Positions 6,796 through 13,571 of a stretch of DNA of 15,076 bases are shown piece by piece. The translations under genes and the position numbers were made by a program. The notes beneath the pieces were generated by a model. That model was given only the letters and a program-made list of their open reading frames with translations, was not told where the DNA came from and did not search any database. Position 1 is the first letter of the stretch. Every line of letters begins with the position of its first letter. Source of the stretch: Minisyncoccota bacterium (GTDB taxonomy: Bacteria > Patescibacteriota > Microgenomatia > Levybacterales > UBA12049). The stretch covers positions 1 through 15,076 of the forward strand of contig JANWIQ010000026.1 of the NCBI GenBank assembly GCA_025449795.1, read 5' to 3'.

Positions 6796-7260
6796 ATGCC
6801 ACTTCCAATACTATTGGCTGTTTTTATTTTTCTTTTTTTATGGCTTTTTGTTGTTACTTTTTTTGCTGTACGACTTTCTTCCCATTACAACGCTCTGGTA
6901 AAAGACACAAATAAGAGGACACTCCAAACAATTCTTGAGACACTTCTCAAAGACATTGACACTGCAAAAAAGGATATTGCAGCGCTTACGAAAAGATGTG
7001 ATACAATTATTACTGAAGGCAACTTTCATATCCAGAAAATTGGTCTTTTACGGTTTAATCCCTTTAAAGATACAGGAGGAGACCAAAGTTTTATTTTGGC
7101 ACTTTTGAATGGGGAAGATACAGGAGTAGTAATATCGGGTCTCTATTCTCGAGCAGGAACAAGATGGTACGCAAAAAAAATAAAAATGGGTAAAGGAGTA
7201 GAACACGAGTTGTCAGAAGAAGAAAAACAAGCTATTCAAAAAGCACAGCTTATCAAATAA
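6796..7260 (+). CDS. DUF4446 family membrane-anchored protein
   Basis: A 154-residue protein with one N-terminal membrane helix (about residues 4-27) and then a likely coiled coil (about 38-70). The conserved DUF4446 core includes IGLLRFNPFKDTGGDQSF, ILALLNGEDTGVVIS, LYSRAGTRWYAKKI and LSEEEKQAI. DUF4446 proteins are found in Firmicutes and candidate-phyla bacteria, sometimes near cell-envelope or chromosome-partition genes; their function is not established. Its start is preceded by a promoter but no Shine-Dalgarno sequence. The DUF3048 gene follows after 12 bases, so the two probably form an operon. The soluble domain is probably cytoplasmic because the segment after the helix is long and charged. 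Confidence 0.85.
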   Translation: MPLPILLAVFIFLFLWLFVVTFFAVRLSSHYNALVKDTNKRTLQTILETLLKDIDTAKKDIAALTKRCDTIITEGNFHIQKIGLLRFNPFKDTGGDQSFILALLNGEDTGVVISGLYSRAGTRWYAKKIKMGKGVEHELSEEEKQAIQKAQLIK

Positions 7261-7272
7261 ACTATTCAACAA

Positions 7273-8424
7273 ATGAAAAAATATTTACCATTACTTTTCG
7301 CATTGGGATTATTTCTTATTTCTGCTGGAGGATCTTATGTTGTTTTTTCCTCGATGAACAAGCCAGTTGTCCCGACAGTATCCCCAACAAAATTAGCAAA
7401 TGGAAGTTTGCAATTTGATTCGTCTCTCCCCAAGACCGAAGTCTGTCCTATCAATGGCGTGAAATATTCTGTCCAGCAAAGACAATGGTGGCAGACACAC
7501 GAACCTCTTGGCGTGATGATAGAGAATTCAACAGACGCACGTCCCCAGTCTGGACTTTCTTATGCAGACAGTGTATATGAAGCAGTTGCAGAAGGTGGTA
7601 TTACCAGATTTTTAGCAGTATTTTATTGTCAAGATGCTCCAGAAATCGGGCCAATTCGATCTGCGCGTACCTATTATATCGATATGTTGTCTCAATATGG
7701 TCCTGCTCCTCTCTATGCTCATGTAGGAGGCGCGAATGCTGATGGCCCGGCAAATGCCTTGGGACAGCTAGATGATTACGGCTGGAGCGGATACAATGAC
7801 CTTAACCAATTTTCTATAGGTTTTCCAACATTCTGGAGAGATTACACAAGACAAGGCCACACGGTTGCTACAGAACACACGATGTATTCCACAACAACAA
7901 AATTGTGGGATTTTGCAAAAACAGACCGAAATATTACCAATGTTACGAAGTCGGGGCAGTGGGATACCAACTTTGTGCCCTATACCTTCAAAGATGATGC
8001 TCTTCTTGGTGCACGTCCTGCTAGTCAAACAGTCCATTTGGACTTCTGGCAAGACCCAAGCTATGCAGTGGATTGGATATACGATAGGGTGAATAATGTA
8101 TACAAAAGAAATAATGGTGGCGTGCCACACATCGATATTGATACAAAAAAACAACTCACTGCAAAAAATGTAGTCGTGCTCTTTATGGAACAATCCAATG
8201 CAGACGATGGGTATGCAAATAATGAGCATTTACTCTACACCGATATGGGGAGTGGAAAAGCACTTATTTTTATGGATGGAGTGCAAACAAAAGGTTTATG
8301 GAGAAAAGCGAGCCGGACAGCCCGTTTGCAGATCCTGAGTACCAGTGGCAACCCAATACAATTTAATAGAGGTGTCATTTGGTTTAGTATTCTGCCCACA
8401 GATGCAACGCCAACAGTCAGATAG
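7273..8424 (+). CDS. DUF3048 domain-containing secreted or membrane-anchored protein (YerB-like)
   Basis: A 383-residue protein with a positively charged start and a hydrophobic segment (about residues 4-26) acting as signal peptide or anchor. There is no lipobox cysteine, unlike the YerB lipoproteins. The N-terminal DUF3048 region shows CPINGVKYS, PLGVMIENSTDARPQSGLS, ADSVYEAVAEGGITRFLAVF and IGPIRSARTYYIDM. The C-terminal DUF3048 region includes AKNVVVLFMEQ and GVIWFSILPTD near the end. The domain lies outside the membrane. Its biochemical role is unknown; envelope function is inferred. It follows the DUF4446 gene by 12 bases with no ribosome binding site of its own. A structured repeat array starts two bases after its stop codon. 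Confidence 0.87.
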   Translation: MKKYLPLLFALGLFLISAGGSYVVFSSMNKPVVPTVSPTKLANGSLQFDSSLPKTEVCPINGVKYSVQQRQWWQTHEPLGVMIENSTDARPQSGLSYADSVYEAVAEGGITRFLAVFYCQDAPEIGPIRSARTYYIDMLSQYGPAPLYAHVGGANADGPANALGQLDDYGWSGYNDLNQFSIGFPTFWRDYTRQGHTVATEHTMYSTTTKLWDFAKTDRNITNVTKSGQWDTNFVPYTFKDDALLGARPASQTVHLDFWQDPSYAVDWIYDRVNNVYKRNNGGVPHIDIDTKKQLTAKNVVVLFMEQSNADDGYANNEHLLYTDMGSGKALIFMDGVQTKGLWRKASRTARLQILSTSGNPIQFNRGVIWFSILPTDATPTVR

Positions 8425-8425
8425 A

Positions 8426-8545
8426 ACTCAGTGCATCGGATAAATTCAGCGTATCAGTTATTTAGCATTTCAGATGAATCAGATACTCAGATATTCCGAT
8501 CGTCCGAATTTATCTGAATTCATCTGGTTTACTGACCCACTGAGT
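8426..8545. repeat. Inverted array of roughly 8-base CAG/CTG-phased units
   Basis: The ends are a perfect 8-base inverted repeat, ACTCAGTG (8426-8433) and CACTGAGT (8538-8545). CAG starts at 8429, 8447, 8455, 8471, 8480 and 8488, mostly in steps of 8, 9 or 16. In the right half, CTG starts at 8514, 8524, 8532 and 8540. The two halves thus form one long imperfect hairpin centred on the palindrome CGATCG (8497-8502). GATAAATTC (8440-8448) also has an exact inverse, GAATTTATC. No ORF is present. Confidence 0.6.
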
Positions 8546-8564
8546 ATAATCCGAAACAAGGATA

Positions 8565-8592
8565 TTGCATAATTTTGTTGATCAATTATAAT
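8565..8592 (+). promoter_or_regulatory. Promoter of the winged-helix/secD operon
   Basis: TTGCAT (8565-8570), a 16-base spacer and a perfect TATAAT (8587-8592). The box ends 9 bases before the ATG at 8602, so the transcript would be leaderless or nearly so. This decides the start: an in-frame TTG at 8575 lies upstream of the -10 box. Confidence 0.65.
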
Positions 8593-8601
8593 AGAATCAA
8601 T

Positions 8602-9177
8602 ATGTTAGCTGATTTTATTACTTCAAAATCCCGCATTAAGCTTATTACTGTTTTTCTTACCTATCCTTATGAGATGTTTCATGTACGTGAATTAGTCCGA
8701 AGGACAGGAGACGAAATAAATGCCGTACGGCGTGAACTTTCTTTCTTGGAGAAAAATGGTATTTTAGAAAAAGAAAAACGTGCCAATCGTGTCTATTATT
8801 TTCTTTCGAAGACTTACCCCTTCTACTTCGACCTTATTCGCCTTTCAGGCAAACTAACCGGTCTTGGCGCGGATATTCTCAAAAACCGTACAAAATTGGG
8901 AAGAATTAAATATGCAATGTTTTCAGGGAGATTTATTAAAGGAATGAAAAAAGATCCTGAGGATGTGGATTTTATTGTTGTTGGAGAAGTGGTTATTCCG
9001 GAACTTGCACTGTTAGTGAGAAATGAAGAGGCACGACGCGGAGTGGAAATCAATTATACGGTAATGACCGAAGAAGAATTTGATTTTCGAAAGACAAGGC
9101 ATGACCCATTTCTGGAAAAAATTCTTACTGGTTCCCGTGTTATGCTTCTTGGTGACGAGGAGACAATGCTCGCATGA
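8602..9177 (+). CDS. Winged-helix DNA-binding protein with nucleotidyltransferase-like C-terminal domain
   Basis: A 191-residue protein. Residues 1 to about 70 look like an ArsR/MarR-type winged helix: SRIKLITVFLTYPYEMFHVR, then RELVRRTGDEINAVRREL as the likely recognition helices, then the NRVYYFLSK wing. The C-terminal half resembles a minimal nucleotidyltransferase fold: FSGRFIKG near residues 107-114 stands where GSxxxG is usual, and DPEDVDFIVVG holds the DxD pair. The GS motif is altered (SG instead of GS), so catalysis is doubtful. The pairing of these two domains is common in bacteria and archaea and usually annotated as a regulator. Its TGA stop overlaps the secD start (ATGA), so it is made together with SecD; whether it controls this operon is inference. 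Confidence 0.7.
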   Translation: MLADFITSKSRIKLITVFLTYPYEMFHVRELVRRTGDEINAVRRELSFLEKNGILEKEKRANRVYYFLSKTYPFYFDLIRLSGKLTGLGADILKNRTKLGRIKYAMFSGRFIKGMKKDPEDVDFIVVGEVVIPELALLVRNEEARRGVEINYTVMTEEEFDFRKTRHDPFLEKILTGSRVMLLGDEETMLA

Positions 9178-10535
9178 AAAAAAATCCAAGATACGTTTTA
9201 TGGTGTATTGTGGTGCTTACTTGTGTGGCGGTATTGATAAATATTCCGCCATTCACCTTTTCCGTACCCAATTTTAAAGCAACTATTCCTGGACAAAAAG
9301 TGAAAAGCACCCCCCTGACATTTCCTGGTTTTTCTTTAGGTTGGATTAATAGCTCCGTAAGCAAGGCGCCGCTTGCATTTAAAAGAGGGTTGGATTTACA
9401 GGGCGGGACAAGCATTACCCTTCGCGCCAATATGCAGGGAATTCCGTCATCCCAAAGGCAAGATGCGCTTGACCTTGCCCGTACGGTTATTGAAAATCGG
9501 GTCAACCTCTATGGCGTATCCGAGCCAGTTATCCAGACTGTTGTCACCAATGGTGATTATCGTATCGTGGTAGAGCTGCCGGGAGTAGGAGACCAACAAG
9601 CTCGGCAACTGGTAGGAACAACTGCACAACTTTCTTTCTGGGAACAAGCAACGTCATCCGCCCTCCAAGTGCCACAAGGAATTCCGGTAAGTGCACTGGG
9701 AAATCTTTTTAAGCCAACTAATCTTACTGGAAAAGATTTAAGTAGTTCTGTAGTTACCTTTGACCCGAATACGGGTGCACCACAAGTGCAACTTAACTTT
9801 ACACCGATTGGGACGAAAAAATTTGCTGATATTACTACAAGGGATGTAGGAAAAATTCTGGCAATTGTGTTGGATAACCAGGTAGTGGAAGCGCCAAGAG
9901 TAAATCAGGCAATTCTCAATGGAAATGCGGTAATTACCGGTAGTTTTACGACAGACCAGGCAAAAAATCTAAGCATCGAATTGCAGGCAGGGGTTTTGCC
10001 TGTTTCGCTTACGACGCTTGCCACCCAAACAGTCGGAGCAACACTCGGACAAGATGCGCTTTCCAAAAGTATTTTTGCGGGTATTTTAGGATTTGTTGTT
10101 GTTGTTGTCTTTATGGTTGTGTTGTATGGAAGATTGGGCGTTATTGCCTCGGTTGCCCTCATGCTCTACACACTTCTTGTGTTATCTTTGTTTAAATTGA
10201 TTCCTGTTACCCTCACACTTGCAGGGATTGCAGGATTTATTCTTTCTATCGGTATGGCAGTGGATGCCAATATCCTTATTTTTGAGCGCATGAAAGAAGA
10301 GCTTCGATTCCAAAAACCCTTATCCGTTGCAATGGAATTAGGGTTTAATAGGGCATGGAGTTCTATTCGAGATAGTAATATTTCTACTCTCATCACAAGC
10401 GCTGTGCTTTTCCAATTCGGTACAGGAATTGTACGTGGATTTGCGCTTACCCTGGCCATAGGAGTTTTGGTAAGTATGTTTAGTGCTATTGTTGTGACGA
10501 GGACACTAATAAGAGTATTTTACCGGGAAATATAA
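9174..10535 (+). CDS. secD: Protein translocase subunit SecD
   Basis: Membrane subunit that works with SecF to use the proton gradient and help release proteins crossing through SecYEG. Visible parts are an N-terminal membrane helix (about residues 7-25), the RGLDLQGGT motif at residues 71-79, a large periplasmic region with the IENRVNLYGVSEPVIQ block, and five C-terminal membrane helices. The latter include IAGFILSIGMAVDANILIFERMKEEL in the conserved helix region. At 453 aa it is compact compared with Gram-negative SecD, in line with Gram-positive and candidate-phyla forms. Its ATG overlaps the stop of the winged-helix gene. SecF follows after a 69-base repeat-filled spacer. No YajC gene is adjacent. 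Confidence 0.93.
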   Translation: MKKNPRYVLWCIVVLTCVAVLINIPPFTFSVPNFKATIPGQKVKSTPLTFPGFSLGWINSSVSKAPLAFKRGLDLQGGTSITLRANMQGIPSSQRQDALDLARTVIENRVNLYGVSEPVIQTVVTNGDYRIVVELPGVGDQQARQLVGTTAQLSFWEQATSSALQVPQGIPVSALGNLFKPTNLTGKDLSSSVVTFDPNTGAPQVQLNFTPIGTKKFADITTRDVGKILAIVLDNQVVEAPRVNQAILNGNAVITGSFTTDQAKNLSIELQAGVLPVSLTTLATQTVGATLGQDALSKSIFAGILGFVVVVVFMVVLYGRLGVIASVALMLYTLLVLSLFKLIPVTLTLAGIAGFILSIGMAVDANILIFERMKEELRFQKPLSVAMELGFNRAWSSIRDSNISTLITSAVLFQFGTGIVRGFALTLAIGVLVSMFSAIVVTRTLIRVFYREI

Positions 10536-10597
10536 AAGCTAAAACTAAAAACGTAAAAAGCCGTATAACTTTACATTTTAGGTTTTACGTTTTACAT
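10534..10597. repeat. Inverted heptamer array between secD and secF
   Basis: The left half is four 7-base units, AAAAGCT, AAAACTA, AAAACGT and AAAAAGC (10534-10561). The right half, 10570-10597, is four units of near-complementary type: TTTACAT, TTTAGGT, TTTACGT and TTTACAT. Eight bases separate the halves. The left half begins inside the secD stop codon. The transcript could fold as a long AU-rich hairpin. Confidence 0.65.
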
Positions 10598-10598
10598 T
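10570..10598 (+). promoter_or_regulatory. Possible secF promoter formed by the heptamer array
   Basis: TTTACA (10570-10575), a 17-base spacer and TACATT (10593-10598) lie 6 bases before the secF ATG. Both boxes come from the repeat units themselves. The match is moderate and read-through from secD is likely as well. Confidence 0.35.
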
Positions 10599-10604
10599 CA
10601 TTAT

Positions 10605-11513
10605 ATGCATATAATCAAATACAAAAACTGGTTTTTTGCTTTATCACTTATCGTCATTGTGCCAGGATTAATTTCCCTTGCGCTATGGCGGCTTAATCTG
10701 TCGATTGATTTTACCGGCGGTACAGAGATGACATGGGTTTTCTCCAAAACAATCGCACCAACTGATATACAACATGTATCCACAGCCCTCAAAAAAGATG
10801 GCGTAAAAGTGCTCTCGATAGTACCGTCCGGAAAAACGTTGCAACTTCGTACCGCTACGCTGGACCAAAACAAACATGACCAAGTTATTGCCGACACAGA
10901 TATTTCAGTAGGAAAATTTACTGAGGAAAATTATTCTACCATTGGACCGACCATTGGGAGTGAGACAACAAAAAATGCTATCTTGGGTATTCTTATTGCT
11001 TCTTTACTTATTGTGTTATACATTGCATGGTCGTTTCGGGAAGTGCCCAAGCCCGCTAACAGCTTACGATTTGGTATTTGCGCTATCATTGCGCTTTTGC
11101 ATGACGCGCTGGTGCTATTGGGTATTTTCTCTTTGTTAGGACATTTTGCAGGAGTAGAAGTCGATAGCCTTTTTGTGACAGCAATCCTTACGGTTATTGG
11201 ATTTTCCGTTCATGATACGATCGTTGTTTTTGACAGAATTCGAGAAAATCTTAAAAGGCAGGGAGCAATTGATTTTCCAAGAGTGGTAAATAGTTCTATT
11301 CTCCAGACCCTAACTCGATCCCTTAACACTTCCCTTACGGTAATCCTTGTGTTGTTTACGCTTTTGTTATTTGGGGGAGAAAGTACGAGATGGTTTATCG
11401 TCGCATTGCTTGTTGGTATATTGAGCGGAACGTATTCTTCTATTTTTAATGCAGCCCCGCTATTAGTGCTTTGGGACGAAAAAACCCGCACAAAGGCGGG
11501 TGCTCGTCCCTAG
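10605..11513 (+). CDS. secF: Protein translocase subunit SecF
   Basis: Partner of SecD in the SecDF complex. The 302-residue protein starts with a membrane helix (about residues 10-28), followed by LSIDFTGGTEMTW with the DFTGGT motif at residues 35-40. The conserved second-half motif is VIGFSVHDTIVVFDRIRENLK; the segment SLNTSLTVILVLFTLLLFGG and a last helix precede the GTYSSIFNA motif. Length fits stand-alone SecF. No Shine-Dalgarno sequence is seen before the ATG. The last residues, DEKTRTKAGARP, are encoded by bases that also form the terminator of the opposite-strand cca-yqeY operon, so the C-terminal tail is probably not under strong protein-level selection. Confidence 0.93.
   Translation: MHIIKYKNWFFALSLIVIVPGLISLALWRLNLSIDFTGGTEMTWVFSKTIAPTDIQHVSTALKKDGVKVLSIVPSGKTLQLRTATLDQNKHDQVIADTDISVGKFTEENYSTIGPTIGSETTKNAILGILIASLLIVLYIAWSFREVPKPANSLRFGICAIIALLHDALVLLGIFSLLGHFAGVEVDSLFVTAILTVIGFSVHDTIVVFDRIRENLKRQGAIDFPRVVNSSILQTLTRSLNTSLTVILVLFTLLLFGGESTRWFIVALLVGILSGTYSSIFNAAPLLVLWDEKTRTKAGARP
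11479..11501 (-). terminator. Intrinsic terminator of cca-yqeY, inside the secF coding end
   Basis: On the minus strand ACCCGC and GCGGGT form a perfect 6-base stem around a six-base loop and run straight into six T. An outer 7-base stem, GGGACGA (11473-11479) with TCGTCCC (11504-11510), extends it. The T run exists only in the minus direction. Confidence 0.8.
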
Positions 11514-11540
11514 AACGTTTCCACAAAGGTGGATTACGTT
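11514..11540. other. Hairpin at the secF/yqeY 3' junction
   Basis: AACGT (11514-11518) pairs with ACGTT (11536-11540) and CCAC (11521-11524) with GTGG (11529-11532), with a small bulge. No T run follows on the plus strand. It could cap the 3' end of the secF transcript; it also covers the yqeY stop codon. Confidence 0.35.
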
Positions 11541-11995
11541 CTGGCAGAGCTCAGTGATTCTTTTACCAAGCGGCTTACTACTCCACCATCTGCTTTCCCT
11601 TTTGTTTTAGGTACGAGGATACCCATTACTTTTCCTAAATCTTGTACAGAAGATGCGCCTGTTTGTTGAATTGCTTCAGTAACAAGCTTTCTTATTTCTT
11701 TCTCAGTCATTTGCTCGGGTAAGTATTTTTCAAGCAAAGCCATCTCTTCTTTTTCTTTGTCTGCCAATTCTTGTCGTCCTGCTTTTTCGAATTGCTCAAT
11801 GCTGTCTTTTCTTTGCTTGACTTGTTTGTCAACGGTCTGTAGGACATCTTCATCTGTTGCTTCATACCCCGCTCCGCCTTTTTGAATTTCAAAATAGGTA
11901 ATAGCCGAAAGAAGCATGCGAAGGACTGACTTTTTTAGCTCTTCCTTATGAAGCATTGCCTGCTTTAGCTCTTCTTGTAATTGTCCTTTTAACAT
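11534..11995 (-). CDS. GatB/YqeY domain-containing protein
   Basis: A 153-residue cytoplasmic protein of the YqeY family. The family is homologous to the C-terminal tRNA-binding part of amidotransferase subunit GatB, but its own function is not settled. Sequence signs are MLKGQLQEELKQAMLHKEEL, VLRMLLSAITYFEI, KQRKDSIEQFEKAGRQELAD, EEMALLEKYLPEQMTEKEI and GKVMGILVPKTKGKADGGVVS. The length matches the family. It lies just downstream of cca on the same strand, with seven bases separating the cca stop's last base region from the -10 box and start codon. It has its own extended -10 promoter. The neighbour cca also acts on tRNA, which fits a tRNA-related role but does not prove it. Confidence 0.9.
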   Translation of the reverse strand: MLKGQLQEELKQAMLHKEELKKSVLRMLLSAITYFEIQKGGAGYEATDEDVLQTVDKQVKQRKDSIEQFEKAGRQELADKEKEEMALLEKYLPEQMTEKEIRKLVTEAIQQTGASSVQDLGKVMGILVPKTKGKADGGVVSRLVKESLSSART

Positions 11996-12001
11996 ATCTA
12001 T

Positions 12002-12010
12002 ATTATATCA
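12002..12010 (-). promoter_or_regulatory. Extended -10 promoter of yqeY overlapping the cca stop codon
   Basis: On the minus strand the sequence reads TGATATAAT: a perfect TGn extension plus TATAAT. The TGA is the cca stop codon. Six bases separate the box from the yqeY ATG, so this transcript would be leaderless. Confidence 0.65.
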
Positions 12011-13489
12011 GATCTTCAGTTCATGAAGTCGTTTGAGAAGATAGTCTTTGGTATTTCGAGAAAGGTCTTCGTCCACTTCTTCAAATAGCTGTTGTAACAA
12101 TTTTCCAACCATTGGTCCTGGTTGTATTCCTAATGCTTTCATAATGTCATTGCCATCTATTGCTAAATCGTTGATGGAGAATGGAGCAGGCTGCAGCTCT
12201 TTTTCTATTCTTTCCCTAAATTTTTTCAGTCTCCAACTTTCTGCGCGTTCTTCAGGTATCCCACTGCCAAGCCGATCACCTACGCGGACATCCAGTAAGT
12301 CTTTCACATTTTCTACACCAATTCTGCGAATAAAACGTCTTATTCCTGCATCGCTTACATGTTCGTCCACACTAAACATATGCCATCGAATAAGATGGAC
12401 AATTTTCTTTCTATCTTTTTTGGAAAAATGAAGCCTATCACAAATCTCGTAGGCTACTTTGGCGCCTTCTACCTCGTGGTTATAAAAAATAACAAGGCCA
12501 TTTTCATCTCTGCCTTCAACGTGTGGTTTCCCAATATCGTGAATAAGTGTTGCAAAGCGGACAATAGGATCTGGAGAGGGACAATACTTTACAGAAAGTA
12601 GGTTATGCTCGAATACGTCATACACGTGATGTCTTCCAGGACGGGTTTGGGAAACGTTAATACCCTCAAGAAGCTCGGGTAATATATGCGCTAAAAGCCC
12701 TGCATTCTTTAGGAGCATGATCCCTTCATATGGAAGATCACTTGCCAAAATTTTTAAGAGTTCGTCACGAATCCGTTCTCCTGAAATATTTCCGAGTAGC
12801 ACAGCATCTTCCTGCATAGATTTCCACGTAGACTCTTCGATAGTAAAAGAAAGTTGTGTTGCAAAGCGTACGGCACGCATAAGTCTGAGGGCGTCTTCCT
12901 TAAATCGTTTTGTTGGGTCACCAACAGCCCGGATGGTATGGCTCTTCAAATCCTCTTGGCCGTTATAAGGATCCACTATAGTATAGGGTAAACCGTTAAC
13001 CGTTAAGTCAGTTTCATTTTCTTCTTTTCTTAACGCTTCCCGCTTCTCGGTTAACGCTAATTGAAGGGCTATTGCATTCATGGTAAAATCTCGTCTCTCT
13101 AAATCTTCCTCTATACTTTTTCCCCACGCTACTTTGTCTGGATGTCTACTGTCGGAGTAAGATTTTTCTGTACGGAAAGTCGTGACTTCAACAACAGTTT
13201 GGTCTCTGGTCTCTGGTCTCTGGTCTCTGGTTTTTTCTTGCTGATGACTAGAGACTGAAGACTGAAGACTAATAGGGATCCCAACTGTGCCAAAGGTATT
13301 ATCATAAAATGCATCTGGAAATAGCTTGAGAATTTCTTCAGGAGTAGCTTTTGTGGTCATGTCCCAGTCTTTCACATCTTTTCCCAGAAGAATATTTCGT
13401 ACACTACCACCAACCAGGTAAACTTCAAAACCAGAAGACAGTATTGTTTGATAAATTTGTAAGATTGGTTGGGGTATTGTAATGTTCAT
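12008..13489 (-). CDS. cca: CCA tRNA nucleotidyltransferase with HD domain
   Basis: Adds or repairs the 3' CCA of tRNA. The head domain has YLVGGSVRNILLGKDVKDWD (residues 20-39), with the nucleotide-binding GGSVR and the DWD metal pair. VVEVTTFRTE, RRDFTMNAIAL and the RLMRAVRFATQL block follow. A C-terminal HD phosphohydrolase-type domain shows HDIGK in ATLIHDIGKPHVEG and a later RWHMF. At 493 aa it is long for a bacterial enzyme. Residues 74-97 are an insertion of low-complexity sequence (SLQSSVSSHQQEKTRDQRPE and onward), encoded by a heptamer array between two beta strands of the head domain, FGTVGIPI and VVEVTTF. The frame is kept and all motifs are intact. The promoter may lie in the palindromic element upstream. 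yqeY follows on the same strand. Confidence 0.92.
   Translation of the reverse strand: MNITIPQPILQIYQTILSSGFEVYLVGGSVRNILLGKDVKDWDMTTKATPEEILKLFPDAFYDNTFGTVGIPISLQSSVSSHQQEKTRDQRPETRDQTVVEVTTFRTEKSYSDSRHPDKVAWGKSIEEDLERRDFTMNAIALQLALTEKREALRKEENETDLTVNGLPYTIVDPYNGQEDLKSHTIRAVGDPTKRFKEDALRLMRAVRFATQLSFTIEESTWKSMQEDAVLLGNISGERIRDELLKILASDLPYEGIMLLKNAGLLAHILPELLEGINVSQTRPGRHHVYDVFEHNLLSVKYCPSPDPIVRFATLIHDIGKPHVEGRDENGLVIFYNHEVEGAKVAYEICDRLHFSKKDRKKIVHLIRWHMFSVDEHVSDAGIRRFIRRIGVENVKDLLDVRVGDRLGSGIPEERAESWRLKKFRERIEKELQPAPFSINDLAIDGNDIMKALGIQPGPMVGKLLQQLFEEVDEDLSRNTKDYLLKRLHELKI
13201..13270. repeat. Heptamer array inside the cca coding sequence
   Basis: Four perfect GGTCTCT units (13201-13228) are followed by a spacer and then by GACTAGA, GACTGAA, GACTGAA and GACT (13246-13270). 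Read on the cca strand, the left arm is AGTCTTC, AGTCTTC, AGTCTCT, AGTCATC, AGC and the right arm is repeated AGAGACC. The two arms are near-complementary with G-T pairs. The four identical units suggest recent expansion. Confidence 0.85.
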
Positions 13490-13497
13490 AATTTTTT

Positions 13498-13550
13498 GTC
13501 ATCCTGAATTTATTTCAGGATCTGATTCTGGTCAAGCCAGAATGATAGAC
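13498..13550. repeat. Double-hairpin palindromic element, intergenic copy (A)
   Basis: Hairpin 1 has the perfect 8-base stem ATCCTGAA (13501-13508) and TTCAGGAT (13514-13521). Hairpin 2 has the 7-base stem ATTCTGG (13525-13531) and CCAGAAT (13537-13543). The outer bases GTCAT and ATGAT nearly pair. The first 26 bases are identical to copy B inside recJ (13986-14011). The element fills most of the 82-base gap between the divergent genes cca and recJ. Confidence 0.85.
13507..13535 (-). promoter_or_regulatory. Possible cca promoter carried by the palindromic element
   Basis: On the minus strand TTGACC (13535-13530), a 17-base spacer and TAAATT (13512-13507) resemble a sigma-70 promoter. The start site would lie about 10-15 bases before the cca ATG at 13489. 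Copy B inside recJ has TTGGCC with a 24-base spacing, so the promoter-like spacing is special to this copy. Confidence 0.45.
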
Positions 13551-13553
13551 TCA

Positions 13554-13562
13554 TGCTAAAAT
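13554..13562 (+). promoter_or_regulatory. Extended -10 promoter of recJ
   Basis: TGCTAAAAT has the TGn extension and a -10-like hexamer ending 9 bases before the ATG at 13572. It starts four bases after the palindromic element ends. The same nonamer is found at 6-14. Confidence 0.5.
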
Positions 13563-13571
13563 TATACCACT

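Noticed and set aside
7768..8229. A 153-codon minus-strand ORF opposite the DUF3048 gene
   Set aside because: It lies entirely inside a well-supported DUF3048 coding sequence, has no recognisable domain and is rich in Ile/Cys as expected of a shadow frame.
9174..9177. Alternative genetic code with TGA as glycine
   Set aside because: TGA at 9175-9177 ends the winged-helix gene exactly at the secD start, and cca and the small tail-anchored gene also end sensibly at TGA.
12048..12431. A 127-codon plus-strand ORF opposite cca
   Set aside because: Fully antisense to conserved CCA/HD-domain sequence; serine- and leucine-rich shadow composition and no promoter.
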